Assembly (NCBI RefSeq): GCF_020176695.1
Contig: NZ_JAIWIA010000022.1
Location: 1-64,000, forward strand
Direction of reading: 5' to 3'
From: Massilia sp. MS-15
GTDB taxonomy: Bacteria > Pseudomonadota > Gammaproteobacteria > Burkholderiales > Burkholderiaceae_D
DNA: 64,000 nt
The position numbers and the translations under genes were made by a program. The notes under the pieces are model-generated. The model saw only the letters and a list, made by a program, of their open reading frames with translations. It did not search any database and was not told where the DNA came from. Position 1 is the stretch's first letter. Every line of letters starts with the position of its first letter. Shown here piece after piece: positions 9,372 to 18,351 of the stretch.

Positions 9372-10472
9372 TCAGGCGCCCGTGTCCTGGCGGATCACGC
9401 GGTCCGGCGTCCCGGTCCAGTCGGTCATCAGGGAGTAGCCCACGGCCAGCAGGGTCGGGCCGATGAACATGCCGACGAAGCCGAAGGCGATCACCCCGCC
9501 CAGCACGCCGAGCAAGGTGAGCAGGAAAGGCAGGCTGCTGCCGCGGCTGATCAGCATCGGACGCACGATGTTGTCGACGCCGCTGATCAATACCGCGCCC
9601 CAGATCACCATGAAGATCGCCCAGCCGGTTTCATGCTGCAGGAACAGCCAGAACGCCGCGCCGCCCCAGATGATGGGCGGGCCGACCGGGATCAGGGACG
9701 AGATGAACACCATCACCGACAGCAGCGGCACCGCCGGCACGCCGGCGATCGTGAAGCCGATCGCCGCCACCAGCGCCTGCGCCAGCGCGGTGCCGAGCAG
9801 GCCATACATCACGCCGCGCACGGTCTGGCCGACCGTGTTCGAGACCGATTCGGCATCCGCGCCCATCACCCGCTGCATCATCACCGTCACCACCTCGAGC
9901 AGGGCCTTGCCGTCGCGGTAGAAGAAGAAACTGACGAAGGCGGCCAGGCTGAGCTGGACCACGCCGGTGCCCAGCATCAGGCCGCCCGCCAGCAGGTAGC
10001 GGCGCGCCGGTTCCAGCATGCGCTGGGCCAGCGCGATCATCTCCTCGCGGCTGGCGACCAGCCGGCGCAGGTAGATATCGATGGAGTCGCCCACCAGCGG
10101 AATGTCGCGCACCCACGGCGGCGGCATCAGCGCGCGGTGTTCGATCGCCTGGCGCAGCTCGGTGAAGCCGCGCGCGACGTCATCGGCCAGGTTGTAGGCC
10201 ACCATCGACAGCGGGATGATGATCAGCAGGGTGAGCGAGAGCGTCATGGTGAGCGCCGCCAGCGTGCGGTGGCCGCGCATGGCGTCCTGCAGGCGCAGGT
10301 ACAGGGGCCAGGAAGAGATCACGACGCAGGCCGCGAACAGGATCGCGGCCAGGAAGGGCTTGAGGACGTAGAGGCAGCCCAGCGTCAGCAGGACGACGAT
10401 GGCGATGCGGGTGTAGTTGCGGCCTGGGCGTGCTTCCATGCGGTCCCTGTCGAGTGGCGTTTTTGCCATCAT
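9372..10472 (-). CDS. AI-2E family transporter (permease of the YdiK/PerM type)
   Basis: 366 residues (365 from the second Met). About seven or eight hydrophobic segments are visible: two near 25-60, one near 75-95, one near 165-185, and a cluster from about 225 to the end, with the family-typical amphipathic stretch between. The C-terminal FVGMFIGPTLLAVGYSL is characteristic. Named after TqsA, which affects export of the quorum signal AI-2, but most members have unknown substrates. It lies 30 bases downstream of sco on the same strand. Confidence 0.88.
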   Translation of the reverse strand: MMAKTPLDRDRMEARPGRNYTRIAIVVLLTLGCLYVLKPFLAAILFAACVVISSWPLYLRLQDAMRGHRTLAALTMTLSLTLLIIIPLSMVAYNLADDVARGFTELRQAIEHRALMPPPWVRDIPLVGDSIDIYLRRLVASREEMIALAQRMLEPARRYLLAGGLMLGTGVVQLSLAAFVSFFFYRDGKALLEVVTVMMQRVMGADAESVSNTVGQTVRGVMYGLLGTALAQALVAAIGFTIAGVPAVPLLSVMVFISSLIPVGPPIIWGGAAFWLFLQHETGWAIFMVIWGAVLISGVDNIVRPMLISRGSSLPFLLTLLGVLGGVIAFGFVGMFIGPTLLAVGYSLMTDWTGTPDRVIRQDTGA

Positions 10473-10502
10473 AACAGCAGACCGGCCGGGCCGGGCCCGG
10501 CC

Positions 10503-11093
10503 TCAGAGCAGCTGGCGCAGGTCGGCGGCGATCGCCCCCGGTTCGGCTTCGTGGCGCACCAGCAGGCGCACCCTGCCCTCGCGGTCGAACACGTAGCTGC
10601 CCGTCATGTGGTCCACCGTGTAGTTCTTCGGGTCGTCGCCGGACGGACGCTTCTGGTAGAAGACCTTGAACTCCTTTGCCGTGCGGGCGGTGGCCTCCCC
10701 GTCGCCGTACAGGCCGATGAAGCCGGGGTCGAAAGCGGGCACGTAGGCGGCCAGCAGCTCCCGGGTGTCGCGTTCCGGGTCGAGGGTGACGAACAGCACC
10801 TGCACGTCCTTCGCCGCCGGGCCGAGATCCTTCATCACGGCCGCCATCTTGGCCATCGTGGTCGGACACACGTCCGGGCATTGGGTGTAGCCGAAGAACA
10901 GCACCACCAGCTTGCCGCGGAAGTCCTGCAGCGTGCGCGGCTTGCCCGTGTGGTCGGTCAGCGCAAAGCCCTTGGCGTACTCGAGGCCGGTGATGTCGGT
11001 GCTGTGGAAAGCGGGCGTCCTGGTGGTCAGTTTGTCGCAGCCGGCGGCAAGGACAGCCGCCGCCAGCATCAGCGCACTCAGCAGTTTTTTCAT
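10503..11093 (-). CDS. SCO1/SenC-family copper chaperone lipoprotein
   Basis: 196 residues. A lipoprotein signal with lipobox LAAGC puts the acyl cysteine near residue 19. The thioredoxin-like domain carries the copper-binding CxxxC (QCPDVCP) and the distal histidine in VDHMTG. SCO proteins deliver copper to, or keep reduced, the CuA centre of cytochrome oxidase subunit II. It is the last gene of the oxidase-assembly run, three bases after ctaB, which fits this role exactly. Confidence 0.93.
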   Translation of the reverse strand: MKKLLSALMLAAAVLAAGCDKLTTRTPAFHSTDITGLEYAKGFALTDHTGKPRTLQDFRGKLVVLFFGYTQCPDVCPTTMAKMAAVMKDLGPAAKDVQVLFVTLDPERDTRELLAAYVPAFDPGFIGLYGDGEATARTAKEFKVFYQKRPSGDDPKNYTVDHMTGSYVFDREGRVRLLVRHEAEPGAIAADLRQLL

Positions 11094-11096
11094 GGC

Positions 11097-11990
11097 TTAG
11101 AACTTGAAGTAATGGTCCACCAACAATGCGGCGAACAGCAGCGACAGGTAGACGATCGACCAGGCAAAAGCCTTGCGCGCGGCCAGGTCGCTGTAGTGCT
11201 TATGCACACGCCAGGAGTGGCGCAGGAAGACCGCGTTGAGCGCCACCGCCGCCGCCAGGTAGATCAGGCCGCTCATGCCGACGGCGAAGGGCAGCAGGGT
11301 GGTGGCCGCCAGCGCGATGGTATACAGCCAGACCTGCAGGCCCGTGTAGGCCATGCCGTGGGTGATCGGCAGCATCGGCAGGCCGGAACGGGCGTAATCC
11401 TCGCGCCGGTACATGGCCAGCACCCAGAAGTGCGGCGGGGTCCAGACGAAGATGATCAGGACCAGCAGCCAGGCCTGCATCGGCACCTCGCCCGCCACCG
11501 CGGCCCAGCCCAGGGCCGGCGGCATGGCGCCGGACAGGCCGCCGATCACGATGTTCTGCGGCGTGGCCGGCTTGAGCAGCATGGTGTAGATGAAGGCATA
11601 GCCGACGAAGGTGACGAAGGTCAGCCACATGGTGAGCGGATTGACGAAGGCATACAGTACATACATGCCGAGGCCGCCGATGACGGTCGAGAACACGATC
11701 GTCTGGGTGCTGGTGAGCTCGCCCCGCGCGGTGGCGCGGCGCGCGGTGCGCGCCATGCGCGCGTCGATCTGCGCCTCGACCAGGCAGTTCACGGCGAAGG
11801 CGGCGCCGGCCAGCAGCCAGATGCCGACCGTGCCAGCGACCAGCACCCGCCAGCCCGGGAAACCGTCGGTCGCCAGGAACATCCCGATGACCGCGCAGAA
11901 CACGGCCAGCTGCGTGACCCGGGGCTTGGTCAGGCTCCAGTACTGGGCGGCGCGGCTCGGCGGTTTATGGAGGGCGGTCTGGGTCGTCAT
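11097..11990 (-). CDS. ctaB: Protoheme IX farnesyltransferase (haem O synthase)
   Basis: 297 residues from [11 protein letters not shown]; an upstream in-frame Met at 12056 would overlap ctaA and adds a non-family tail. This UbiA-superfamily membrane enzyme transfers farnesyl to haem B to make haem O. The prenyl-diphosphate motif [19 protein letters not shown] is at about 85-105, and a second acidic/basic motif ([13 protein letters not shown]) at about 195. Multiple transmembrane helices are clear. It sits directly downstream of ctaA, which makes haem A from its product. Confidence 0.95.
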   Translation of the reverse strand: MTTQTALHKPPSRAAQYWSLTKPRVTQLAVFCAVIGMFLATDGFPGWRVLVAGTVGIWLLAGAAFAVNCLVEAQIDARMARTARRATARGELTSTQTIVFSTVIGGLGMYVLYAFVNPLTMWLTFVTFVGYAFIYTMLLKPATPQNIVIGGLSGAMPPALGWAAVAGEVPMQAWLLVLIIFVWTPPHFWVLAMYRREDYARSGLPMLPITHGMAYTGLQVWLYTIALAATTLLPFAVGMSGLIYLAAAVALNAVFLRHSWRVHKHYSDLAARKAFAWSIVYLSLLFAALLVDHYFKF

Positions 11991-12052
11991 CGATGGGGGA
12001 CTGGCTGGCTCGGAACGCGGCAGCGCCGCGGCGGGCGGAAACGCGGCGGGCC

Positions 12053-13189
12053 TCATGCTGCGGGCCGCGCTGCGCGGTTCACGTCAAGTTGCTGTTTCAC
12101 CCGATAGTTTAACATGGTCACCAGCAGGACCAGCAGCGCCGCCCCGGCGTTATGCATTACAGCAATAGCGAGCGGGAAATCGAGATAGACGGTGGCGATC
12201 CCCGTCAGCAGCTGCACCCCCAGCACGATGGCGAGCCAGCGCGCATGTTTGGCCAGGTAGGCATGGCGCCCTGCACGCCACACCAGCAGCCCCACGACCG
12301 CCACCACGACCAGGGCGGCATTGCGGTGCACCCAGTGGATCGCGACCAGGGCCGAGAACGGCAGGTAATGCCCGGCCGCCGTCTTGCCCAGTTCGCGCCA
12401 CAGGTGGAATCCGTGCTCGAAATCCATTTCCGGCACCACGCGGCCGTCGCACAAGGGGAACTCGTCACAAGCCAGGGTAGCGTAGTTAGTGCTCACCCAT
12501 CCTCCCAGCGCGATCTGCAGCGTGATCACCGCCGCGGCCAGGATGGCCAGGCGGCGCACCGCGCGCAGGCGCGCGTCGCCGCCATCCGAGGCGGCCGAGG
12601 GCGGCGGCGGATGCATCAGGAAATCTTCGCGCCCGCCCAGCCAGGTCAAGAGGGCCAGCAGACCCATGCCCAGCAGCAGGTGGATGGTGACGATCACCGG
12701 CTGCAGCTTGAGGGTGACGGTCCAGGCGCCGAAGGCGCCCTGGATGCAGACGAACACGAACAGGGCCAGCGGGATGCCCGGCTTGAAGGCCTGCATCCTG
12801 GTCTTGCGCCACTGGACGATGGCGGTGACCAGCAGGGCCATGATGATCACGCCGATGCCCATCGCCAGGTAGCGGTGGATCATCTCGATCCAGGCTTTGG
12901 CGACGGTCACCGGGCCGGTCGGCATCGCCGCCTCGGCCGCGGCGATCTGCTCGTGCGCCAGGAAGGGATTGGCCATGCCGTAGCAGCCCGGCCAGTCCGG
13001 GCAGCCGAGGCCGGAATCGGTCAGGCGGGTGAAGCCGCCGAACACGATCAGGTCGAAGGTCAGGAACACGGCGACCCAGACCAGCTTGCGGAACTTGTTC
13101 GGATCCGAGGACATCCACACCATCGAGAGCGGCAGGATGGCCACCAGCAGGCCCATCAGGCCCAGTTGCAGCAGGGAAGACGCTTGCAT
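12053..13189 (-). CDS. ctaA: Haem A synthase (COX15/CtaA family)
   Basis: 378 residues with about eight transmembrane segments. The start [10 protein letters not shown] is chosen because the family homology begins right after it; the open frame continues upstream only as an overlap with the previous gene. The signature [19 protein letters not shown] lies near residue 45, and paired histidines that ligate haem are in HRYLAMG, HLLLGMG, HLWRELG and HWVHRN. The enzyme oxidises the haem O methyl group to give haem A for the aa3 oxidase encoded in the same run. Confidence 0.94.
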   Translation of the reverse strand: MQASSLLQLGLMGLLVAILPLSMVWMSSDPNKFRKLVWVAVFLTFDLIVFGGFTRLTDSGLGCPDWPGCYGMANPFLAHEQIAAAEAAMPTGPVTVAKAWIEMIHRYLAMGIGVIIMALLVTAIVQWRKTRMQAFKPGIPLALFVFVCIQGAFGAWTVTLKLQPVIVTIHLLLGMGLLALLTWLGGREDFLMHPPPPSAASDGGDARLRAVRRLAILAAAVITLQIALGGWVSTNYATLACDEFPLCDGRVVPEMDFEHGFHLWRELGKTAAGHYLPFSALVAIHWVHRNAALVVVAVVGLLVWRAGRHAYLAKHARWLAIVLGVQLLTGIATVYLDFPLAIAVMHNAGAALLVLLVTMLNYRVKQQLDVNRAARPAA

Positions 13190-13203
13190 TGTCCAGTCCG
13201 CCT

Positions 13204-13881
13204 TCAGCCGATCGCCGATGCCTTGAGCAGCTTGGCGATGTCCTTGTATACCTTGCGCACGTCCGGATCGGCCGGGAAGCGCATCATCAGGTTGCCCAGC
13301 GGGTCGATCAGGTAGATGTGCTGCTCGGGCGTGCCGCCCGCTTCCACCGGCAGCCAGGCCTTGACGCTGTCCTGCGGCGCGCGCAGCAGGCGCATGCCGT
13401 CGTAGTTGCGGATCGTCATCGTGTCGAGCGGACGCGCATCGGTCACCAGCCAGACCCGCTCGATGCGGTCCATGTTCTTGCCCTGCATCAGGCGCCACTG
13501 GCGCATCGCGAACAGCTGCTTCTGGCAGGCCTCCAGGCATTCGCCGCCGCCGACCTTCAGCATGATCCATTTGCCGGCGTACTGCTGCAGCGTCTCGGGA
13601 CGGCCGTCGAGGGTGGTGCTGGCCATCGCCGGGATCGGCCGGGTGCGCGGGTCGATCAGGGTGCCGTAGTTGGTGCGCCCTTCCGGCTTGATGACGTAAT
13701 AGGTCAGGTAGGACAGGATGATTGGCGCCGCGCACACCAGCAGCACGGCCAGCAGTTTCCAGCGGCCCGAGCGCCGCGCTTTCATCTGGTCGCTAGCCGG
13801 GGCGGCGGCCGGATCAGGGCCCGGCATCGCCTGTTGCATGGTGTGCTTCACGTTTTCCTGCTTTAGCTTGTTTTGATCCAC
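13204..13881 (-). CDS. Conserved hypothetical membrane-anchored protein of the cytochrome oxidase cluster (SCO-like)
   Basis: Up to 225 residues; 193 if translation starts at the internal Met at 13785 (MKARRSGRWKLL), which puts one transmembrane anchor at the N-terminus and avoids a 68-base overlap with SURF1. The periplasmic part looks like a thioredoxin-fold SCO relative: GKWIMLKVGGGECLEACQKQ has the CxxxC of SCO proteins, and YLIDPLGNLMMRFP resembles the end of that fold. It lies between SURF1 and ctaA, so a role in oxidase assembly or copper or thiol handling is likely but inferred. Confidence 0.8.
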   Translation of the reverse strand: MDQNKLKQENVKHTMQQAMPGPDPAAAPASDQMKARRSGRWKLLAVLLVCAAPIILSYLTYYVIKPEGRTNYGTLIDPRTRPIPAMASTTLDGRPETLQQYAGKWIMLKVGGGECLEACQKQLFAMRQWRLMQGKNMDRIERVWLVTDARPLDTMTIRNYDGMRLLRAPQDSVKAWLPVEAGGTPEQHIYLIDPLGNLMMRFPADPDVRKVYKDIAKLLKASAIG

Positions 13882-14608
13882 GTCGGAATCCTGTGATTAC
13901 AAAGAAGAGCACGGCCATGGCCGCCAGCGCATACCACTGGAAGGCGTAGCCGCGGTGCTTGTCGATGCCGCTCGCCGGCGAGGGCCAGGTGCGCAACAGG
14001 CGCACCTCGGGCCCGTCCGTCTGGTCCGGGCTGGTCTGCTGCACATAAAAGTTCTGCAGCAGCATGCCGGTGGCCGCGGCGGCGGCGGCGGTGTCGATGT
14101 TCTGGACGATGGCGCCCGGCGCCAGCGGCGCCGGCCGGCCCAGGTCCATCACCTGGCCGGCCGAGGCCACCACGGTCCCTTCGATCGTGATGTCGCCGGC
14201 GGGCGTGTCGAACGCCGGCAGCTTGCCGTATTCCGCGGCGCGTGGCAACCACCCGCGCAGCACCAGCACGGAAACGGCCGAGTCCGCGACCTTGAAAGGC
14301 ATGACGAGATAATAGCCGGCGCGGCCGGCCATCGGACGGTTGGCCAGGAACAGGGGCCAGTCGGCGACGAAGCGTCCGGTGAGGCGCACGCGGCGGTAGG
14401 CGAGCGCGTCGGCCAGGGGCGCCGTGGCGCCGGCGATGGCGCTGTGCAGGCTCACCGGGGGCTGGCTGGCGCGCGCGGCCAGCCGTTCCTGGATGGCGAG
14501 CTTGGCGGCGGCCCTGCCCTGTTGCCAGTTACCCAGCGCAATGCCCAGCGTAGCGAGAAGGCATGCGGCGATGAAGGGAATCAGGCGAAAATGGAAACGG
14601 AACCGCAT
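13814..14608 (-). CDS. SURF1-family cytochrome oxidase assembly protein
   Basis: 264 residues from MRFRFHFR. Typical SURF1 topology: one transmembrane segment at about 7-25, a long periplasmic domain, and a second at about 220-240. Conserved elements include GNWQQGRAAAK near the first helix, VRLTGRF, FLANRPMAGRAGYYLVMPF, VLRGWLP and HRGYAFQWYALAA before the last helix. SURF1 helps insert haem A into subunit I. The last 68 bases overlap the annotated start of the next gene. The start is 33 bases from the start of the oppositely oriented DUF2909 gene. Confidence 0.9.
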   Translation of the reverse strand: MRFRFHFRLIPFIAACLLATLGIALGNWQQGRAAAKLAIQERLAARASQPPVSLHSAIAGATAPLADALAYRRVRLTGRFVADWPLFLANRPMAGRAGYYLVMPFKVADSAVSVLVLRGWLPRAAEYGKLPAFDTPAGDITIEGTVVASAGQVMDLGRPAPLAPGAIVQNIDTAAAAAATGMLLQNFYVQQTSPDQTDGPEVRLLRTWPSPASGIDKHRGYAFQWYALAAMAVLFFVITGFRRGSKQAKAGKREAHHATGDAGP

Positions 14609-14641
14609 TACAATGCAACCTTCACCTTGACCGGGCCGACC

Positions 14642-14842
14642 ATGAAACTGTTTGTTGCGATTGCCTTCATCCTGATCCTGGCCAGCCTGGCCTCGGCCCT
14701 GTTCTTCCTGATGCGCGACAAGGGCCAGAGCAACCGGACCGTGCATGCGCTGGCGATGCGGGTCGGCCTGTCGATCACCCTGTTCCTGTGCCTGCTGGCC
14801 GCCTACAAGATGGGGTGGATCGCCCCCACCGGTCTCCGCTGA
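14642..14842 (+). CDS. DUF2909 twin-transmembrane small protein
   Basis: 66 residues made almost entirely of two hydrophobic helices (about 3-23 and 42-60) joined by a charged loop (MRDKGQSNRTVHALAMR). This matches the DUF2909 family, often found between ctaE and SURF1 in betaproteobacteria. It is the only plus-strand gene inside the 10-kb minus-strand oxidase run, so any transcript reading from ctaE into SURF1 is antisense to it. Its stop is 18 bases from the stop of ctaE. Function unknown. Confidence 0.8.
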   Translation: MKLFVAIAFILILASLASALFFLMRDKGQSNRTVHALAMRVGLSITLFLCLLAAYKMGWIAPTGLR

Positions 14843-14860
14843 GCGCTCCGCCCACCCTGC

Positions 14861-15724
14861 TTACAGCCAGTACACGACCACGTACAGCCCCAACCACACG
14901 ACGTCGACGAAGTGCCAGTACCAGGCCGCGCCTTCGAAGCCGAAGTGGTTGTCCGCCGTGAAGTGGCCCTTGAGCACACGGTACAGTATCACCGACAGCA
15001 TGATCGCGCCCATGGTCACGTGGAAGCCGTGGAAGCCGGTCAGCATGAAGAAGGTCGAGCCGTAGATGCCCGAGGTCAGCTTCAGGTTCAGTTCCTGGTA
15101 GGCGTGCATGTACTCGTACACCTGGAAGCCCATGAAGACCGCGCCCAGCAGGATGGTGGCGGCCAGCCAGAAGGCGGTCTTGCCACGCTGGCCGAGGCGC
15201 AGCGCGTGGTGCGAGATGGTGAGGGTCACGCCCGACATCAGCAGCAGCGCGGTGTTGATGGTCGGGATCGGGAACGGCCCCATGGTCTGGAAGCTGTCCA
15301 CCACGCCGGCCGGGCCGGTGTTGCCCCAGGTCGGCGCGAAGTCCGGCCACAGGATCTTGTGGTCGAGGTCGGCCAGCCAGGGCATGCTCACCGCGCGGGC
15401 GTAGAACAGCGCGCCGAAGAAGGCGCCGAAGAACATCACTTCCGAGAAGATGAACCAGCTCATCGACCAGCGGTAGGAAACATCGATCCGCTTGCCGTAC
15501 ATGCCCGACTCGGATTCGCCGATGGCGTCGCCGAACCAGAAATACAGCACCAGCAGGGTGGCGGCGATGCCGGCCAGGCACACGGCCGGTCCCCAGGGGG
15601 CGCTGTTGACCCAGCCCGAGGCGCCGGCCATGGTCACGAGCAGCGAAAGGCCGGCGAACATCGGCCAGCGCGATGGGCCCGGCACGAAATAATAGGGCGC
15701 GGTATGTGGCGAACTCATTTTCAT
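14861..15724 (-). CDS. ctaE: Cytochrome c oxidase subunit III
   Basis: 287 residues with seven predicted transmembrane segments. The family signature is clear: YYFVPGPSRWPM at the N-terminus, FIFSEVMFFGAFFGALFYAR in the third helix, SGVTLTISHHALR, GFHVTMGAIML and the C-terminal WYWHFVDVVWLGLYVVVYWL. Subunit III stabilises the aa3 oxidase and supports proton uptake. It follows DUF2970 after 77 bases, the largest internal gap of the upstream half of the cluster. Confidence 0.96.
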   Translation of the reverse strand: MKMSSPHTAPYYFVPGPSRWPMFAGLSLLVTMAGASGWVNSAPWGPAVCLAGIAATLLVLYFWFGDAIGESESGMYGKRIDVSYRWSMSWFIFSEVMFFGAFFGALFYARAVSMPWLADLDHKILWPDFAPTWGNTGPAGVVDSFQTMGPFPIPTINTALLLMSGVTLTISHHALRLGQRGKTAFWLAATILLGAVFMGFQVYEYMHAYQELNLKLTSGIYGSTFFMLTGFHGFHVTMGAIMLSVILYRVLKGHFTADNHFGFEGAAWYWHFVDVVWLGLYVVVYWL

Positions 15725-15801
15725 CTCCTCAATCTACTCTTTGAATTTTTGGGTGATTCGTGTGTCGCTGAAACTTGTTAAGGCCTTGCTCGCCTGCCGG
15801 C

Positions 15802-16023
15802 TTACTGCGCCACCGCGAAGCGCACGACCAGCAGCAGCAGGCCGATGAACAGGGCCGCCCCGAGCAGGCCGGCGATGATCACGTGCACCGGGTTCAGCCT
15901 GGCCGCGTCCTGCTCATAGTCGCGGCGCTTGCGCACGCCGAAGAAGGACCAGAACACGGCCTTCATCGTGGCCAGGAAGCTGGGCGGCCGCTTGTGCACC
16001 TGCTGCTGCGGTTGGTCCGCCAT
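15802..16023 (-). CDS. DUF2970 small membrane protein of the oxidase cluster
   Basis: 73 residues with a soluble N-terminal half containing FLATMKAVFWSFFGVRKRRDYE, the family signature, and one C-terminal transmembrane segment (about 47-70). It starts immediately after the ctaG stop with no intervening base, so it is translationally linked to the oxidase assembly genes. DUF2970 has no established function; the position suggests a minor subunit or assembly role. Confidence 0.85.
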   Translation of the reverse strand: MADQPQQQVHKRPPSFLATMKAVFWSFFGVRKRRDYEQDAARLNPVHVIIAGLLGAALFIGLLLLVVRFAVAQ

Positions 16024-16602
16024 CTACCGTACCTTCCCTGCGCCGGCCGCCGCGGTCTGCACCGCTGCGCCGATCTCGAAGAAGGTGTACGAGAGCGTGA
16101 TGTTCTTCACCTCGCGCGGCAGCGCCGGGTCGATGAAGAACACCACCGGCATCTGGCGCGCCTCGTTGGCCTGCAGGGTCTGCTCCTGGAAGCAGAAGCA
16201 TTCCACCTTCTTGAAATGCGGCGTCACGCTATGCGGCGCATAGCTCGGGATGGCCTGCGCCTTGATCGCCCTGCCCTGCTTGTTGACTACCTCGTAGGTG
16301 ACCGTGACCAGCTCGCCCGGATGCACGGTGATGCTGCGCTGGGTCGGCCGGAAGCGCCACGGCCCCTGGGAATTGCCATCGAGCTCGACGACGATGCTGC
16401 GCGTCTGGTCGACCTGCGAGTTCACGGGCGCGGCGACGAAGTCGCCCTTCTGGGTCAGCACGTTGATGCCGAGTACCTCGCAGATCTGGCGGTACACCGG
16501 CACCAGCGCATAGCCGAAGCCGAACATCGCCACCGCCACCACCACCAGCTTGCCCAGGGTGGAGCGGTTCAGGCGGCGAACACGCTGGCTGATCGAGGCC
16601 AT
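16024..16602 (-). CDS. ctaG: Cytochrome c oxidase assembly protein CtaG (Cox11 type)
   Basis: 192 residues. One N-terminal transmembrane segment (about 18-37) is followed by an immunoglobulin-like periplasmic domain. The copper-binding motif ECFCFQEQ near residue 135 identifies the Cox11 family, which inserts copper into the CuB site of subunit I. The C-terminal VVFFIDPALPREVKNITLSY is also characteristic. It sits one base after the 36-residue small assembly gene. Confidence 0.95.
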   Translation of the reverse strand: MASISQRVRRLNRSTLGKLVVVAVAMFGFGYALVPVYRQICEVLGINVLTQKGDFVAAPVNSQVDQTRSIVVELDGNSQGPWRFRPTQRSITVHPGELVTVTYEVVNKQGRAIKAQAIPSYAPHSVTPHFKKVECFCFQEQTLQANEARQMPVVFFIDPALPREVKNITLSYTFFEIGAAVQTAAAGAGKVR

Positions 16603-16603
16603 C

Positions 16604-16714
16604 TCAGCTCAGCCAGGTGAACTTGACGAACACGCTGGCGAAGAAGACCAGCGCGATCCCGCCCAGCACCAGGGCCGTCTTCAGGTTGCTCTTCTTCTGT
16701 GCCTGGGTAGCCAT
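16604..16714 (-). CDS. Cytochrome oxidase small assembly protein, 36 residues
   Basis: A 36-residue single-helix protein (MATQAQKKSNLKTALV, then a hydrophobic segment ending VKFTWLS). Very short frames like this sit between ctaD and ctaG in many Burkholderiales and are named cytochrome oxidase small assembly protein. Here it lies three bases after ctaD and one base before ctaG. A frame this short is easily missed by gene finders, but the tight packing and the helix support it as a gene. Confidence 0.8.
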   Translation of the reverse strand: MATQAQKKSNLKTALVLGGIALVFFASVFVKFTWLS

Positions 16715-16717
16715 GAT

Positions 16718-18322
16718 TTATTTCACCAGCGGCGGGGTTTCGAAGGTGTGGAAAGGCGCCGGGCTCGGCACGGTCCACTCCAGGCCTTCCGCGCCTTCCC
16801 ATGGCTTGGCTTCCGCTTTCTTGCCGCCACGGATGGTCGGCAGGATCACGAAGAACAGGAAGTAGGCCTGGGTCAGGCCGAAGCCGAAGGCGCCGATCGA
16901 CACGATCATGTTGAAGTCGGTGAACTGGGTGGCATAGTCCGCATAGCGGCGCGGCATGCCGGCCAGGCCCAGGAAGTGCATCGGGAAGAAGGTGATGTTG
17001 AAGGTGATGAGCGAGGCCCAGAAGTGGACCTTGCCGCGGAATTCCGGATACATGTGGCCGGTCCACTTCGGCGCCCAGTAGTAGAAGCCCGCGAACAGGG
17101 CGAACAGCGAACCCGCCACCAGCACGTAGTGGAAGTGCGCGACGACATAATAGGTGTCGTGGACGATGATGTCGATCGGGGTCACCGCCAGGATCAGGCC
17201 GGTGAAGCCGCCCATGGTGAAGACAAAGATGAAGCCGACCGCGAACAGCATCGGGGTCTCGAACGTCATCGAGCCCTTCCACATGGTGGCGACCCAGTTG
17301 AACACCTTCACGCCGGTCGGCACCGAGATCAGCATGGTGGCGTACATGAAGAACAGCTGCGCGGTCACCGGCATGCCGGTGGTGAACATGTGGTGGGCCC
17401 AGACGATGAAGGACAGGATCGCGATCGAGGCGGTCGCGTACACCATCGAGGCGTAGCCGAACAGCGGTTTGCGGGCAAAGGCCGGGATGATCTGCGAGAC
17501 GATGCCGAAGGCCGGCAGGATCATGATGTAGACCTCGGGATGGCCGAAGAACCAGAAGATGTGCTGGTACATCACCGGGTCGCCGCCGCCGGCCGCGTTG
17601 AAGAACGAGGTGCCGAAGTGGCGGTCGGTCAGGGTCATGGTGATCGCGCCCGCCAGCACCGGCATCACGGCGATCAGCAGGAAGGCGGTGATCAGCCAGG
17701 TCCAGCAGAACATCGGCATCTTCATCAGGGTCATGCCCGGCGCGCGCATGTTCAGGATGGTGACGATGATGTTGATCGAGCCCATGATCGACGAGGCGCC
17801 CATGATGTGCATGGCGAAGATCGCCATGTCCATGCCCGGGCCCATCTGGGTCGACAGCGGCGCATACAAAGTCCAGCCGGCGGCAGTGGCGCCGCCCGGC
17901 GAGAAGAACGAACCCGCGAGCAGGATCGCAGCCGGCGGCAGCAGCCAGAACGAGAAGTTGTTCATGCGCGCGAAGGCCATGTCGGAAGCGCCCACCTGCA
18001 GCGGGATCATCCAGTTCGCGAAGCCGACGAAGGCCGGCATGATCGCGCCGAACACCATCACCAGGCCGTGCATGGTGGTCAGCTGGTTGAAGAACTCGGG
18101 ACGGAAGAACTGCAGGCCCGGCTGGTACAGCTCGGTACGGATCATCAGCGCCAGCACGCCGCCCGAGAGCAGCATGATGAACGAGAACCACAGGTACAGG
18201 GTACCGATGTCCTTGTGGTTGGTGGCGAACAGCCAGCGGCGGTAGCCGTGCGGATGGTCGTGCGCATGATCGTGAGCGTGGTCGTGGCCGTCGTGTGCGT
18301 GATCGATGGTACTGGTAGTCAT
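16718..18322 (-). CDS. ctaD: Cytochrome c oxidase subunit I (aa3)
   Basis: 534 residues, about twelve transmembrane helices. Visible ligands and channel residues: haem a His in MHGLVMVFG, the His-Tyr region [14 protein letters not shown], paired CuB histidines in WAHHMF, and the haem a3/a His pair in VAHFHYVL. The N-terminal 25 residues are a His/Asp-rich tail ([17 protein letters not shown]) before the first helix. This is the catalytic subunit that reduces oxygen to water and pumps protons. It starts 29 bases after ctaC. Confidence 0.97.
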   Translation of the reverse strand: MTTSTIDHAHDGHDHAHDHAHDHPHGYRRWLFATNHKDIGTLYLWFSFIMLLSGGVLALMIRTELYQPGLQFFRPEFFNQLTTMHGLVMVFGAIMPAFVGFANWMIPLQVGASDMAFARMNNFSFWLLPPAAILLAGSFFSPGGATAAGWTLYAPLSTQMGPGMDMAIFAMHIMGASSIMGSINIIVTILNMRAPGMTLMKMPMFCWTWLITAFLLIAVMPVLAGAITMTLTDRHFGTSFFNAAGGGDPVMYQHIFWFFGHPEVYIMILPAFGIVSQIIPAFARKPLFGYASMVYATASIAILSFIVWAHHMFTTGMPVTAQLFFMYATMLISVPTGVKVFNWVATMWKGSMTFETPMLFAVGFIFVFTMGGFTGLILAVTPIDIIVHDTYYVVAHFHYVLVAGSLFALFAGFYYWAPKWTGHMYPEFRGKVHFWASLITFNITFFPMHFLGLAGMPRRYADYATQFTDFNMIVSIGAFGFGLTQAYFLFFVILPTIRGGKKAEAKPWEGAEGLEWTVPSPAPFHTFETPPLVK

Positions 18323-18351
18323 GGCGATTTCCCTGAAGCTAGATAGCTATA

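Noticed and set aside
9633..12107. 824-codon open frame on the plus strand
   Set aside because: It runs antisense to the AI-2E transporter, sco and ctaB genes, and its His/Gln/Arg-rich translation is typical of a reverse-strand shadow.
14849..14859. CCGCCCACCCT between the ctaE and DUF2909 stops resembles the REP core
   Set aside because: It lacks the GTAG foot next to the core and has no hairpin partner; eleven matching bases in GC-rich sequence could be chance.
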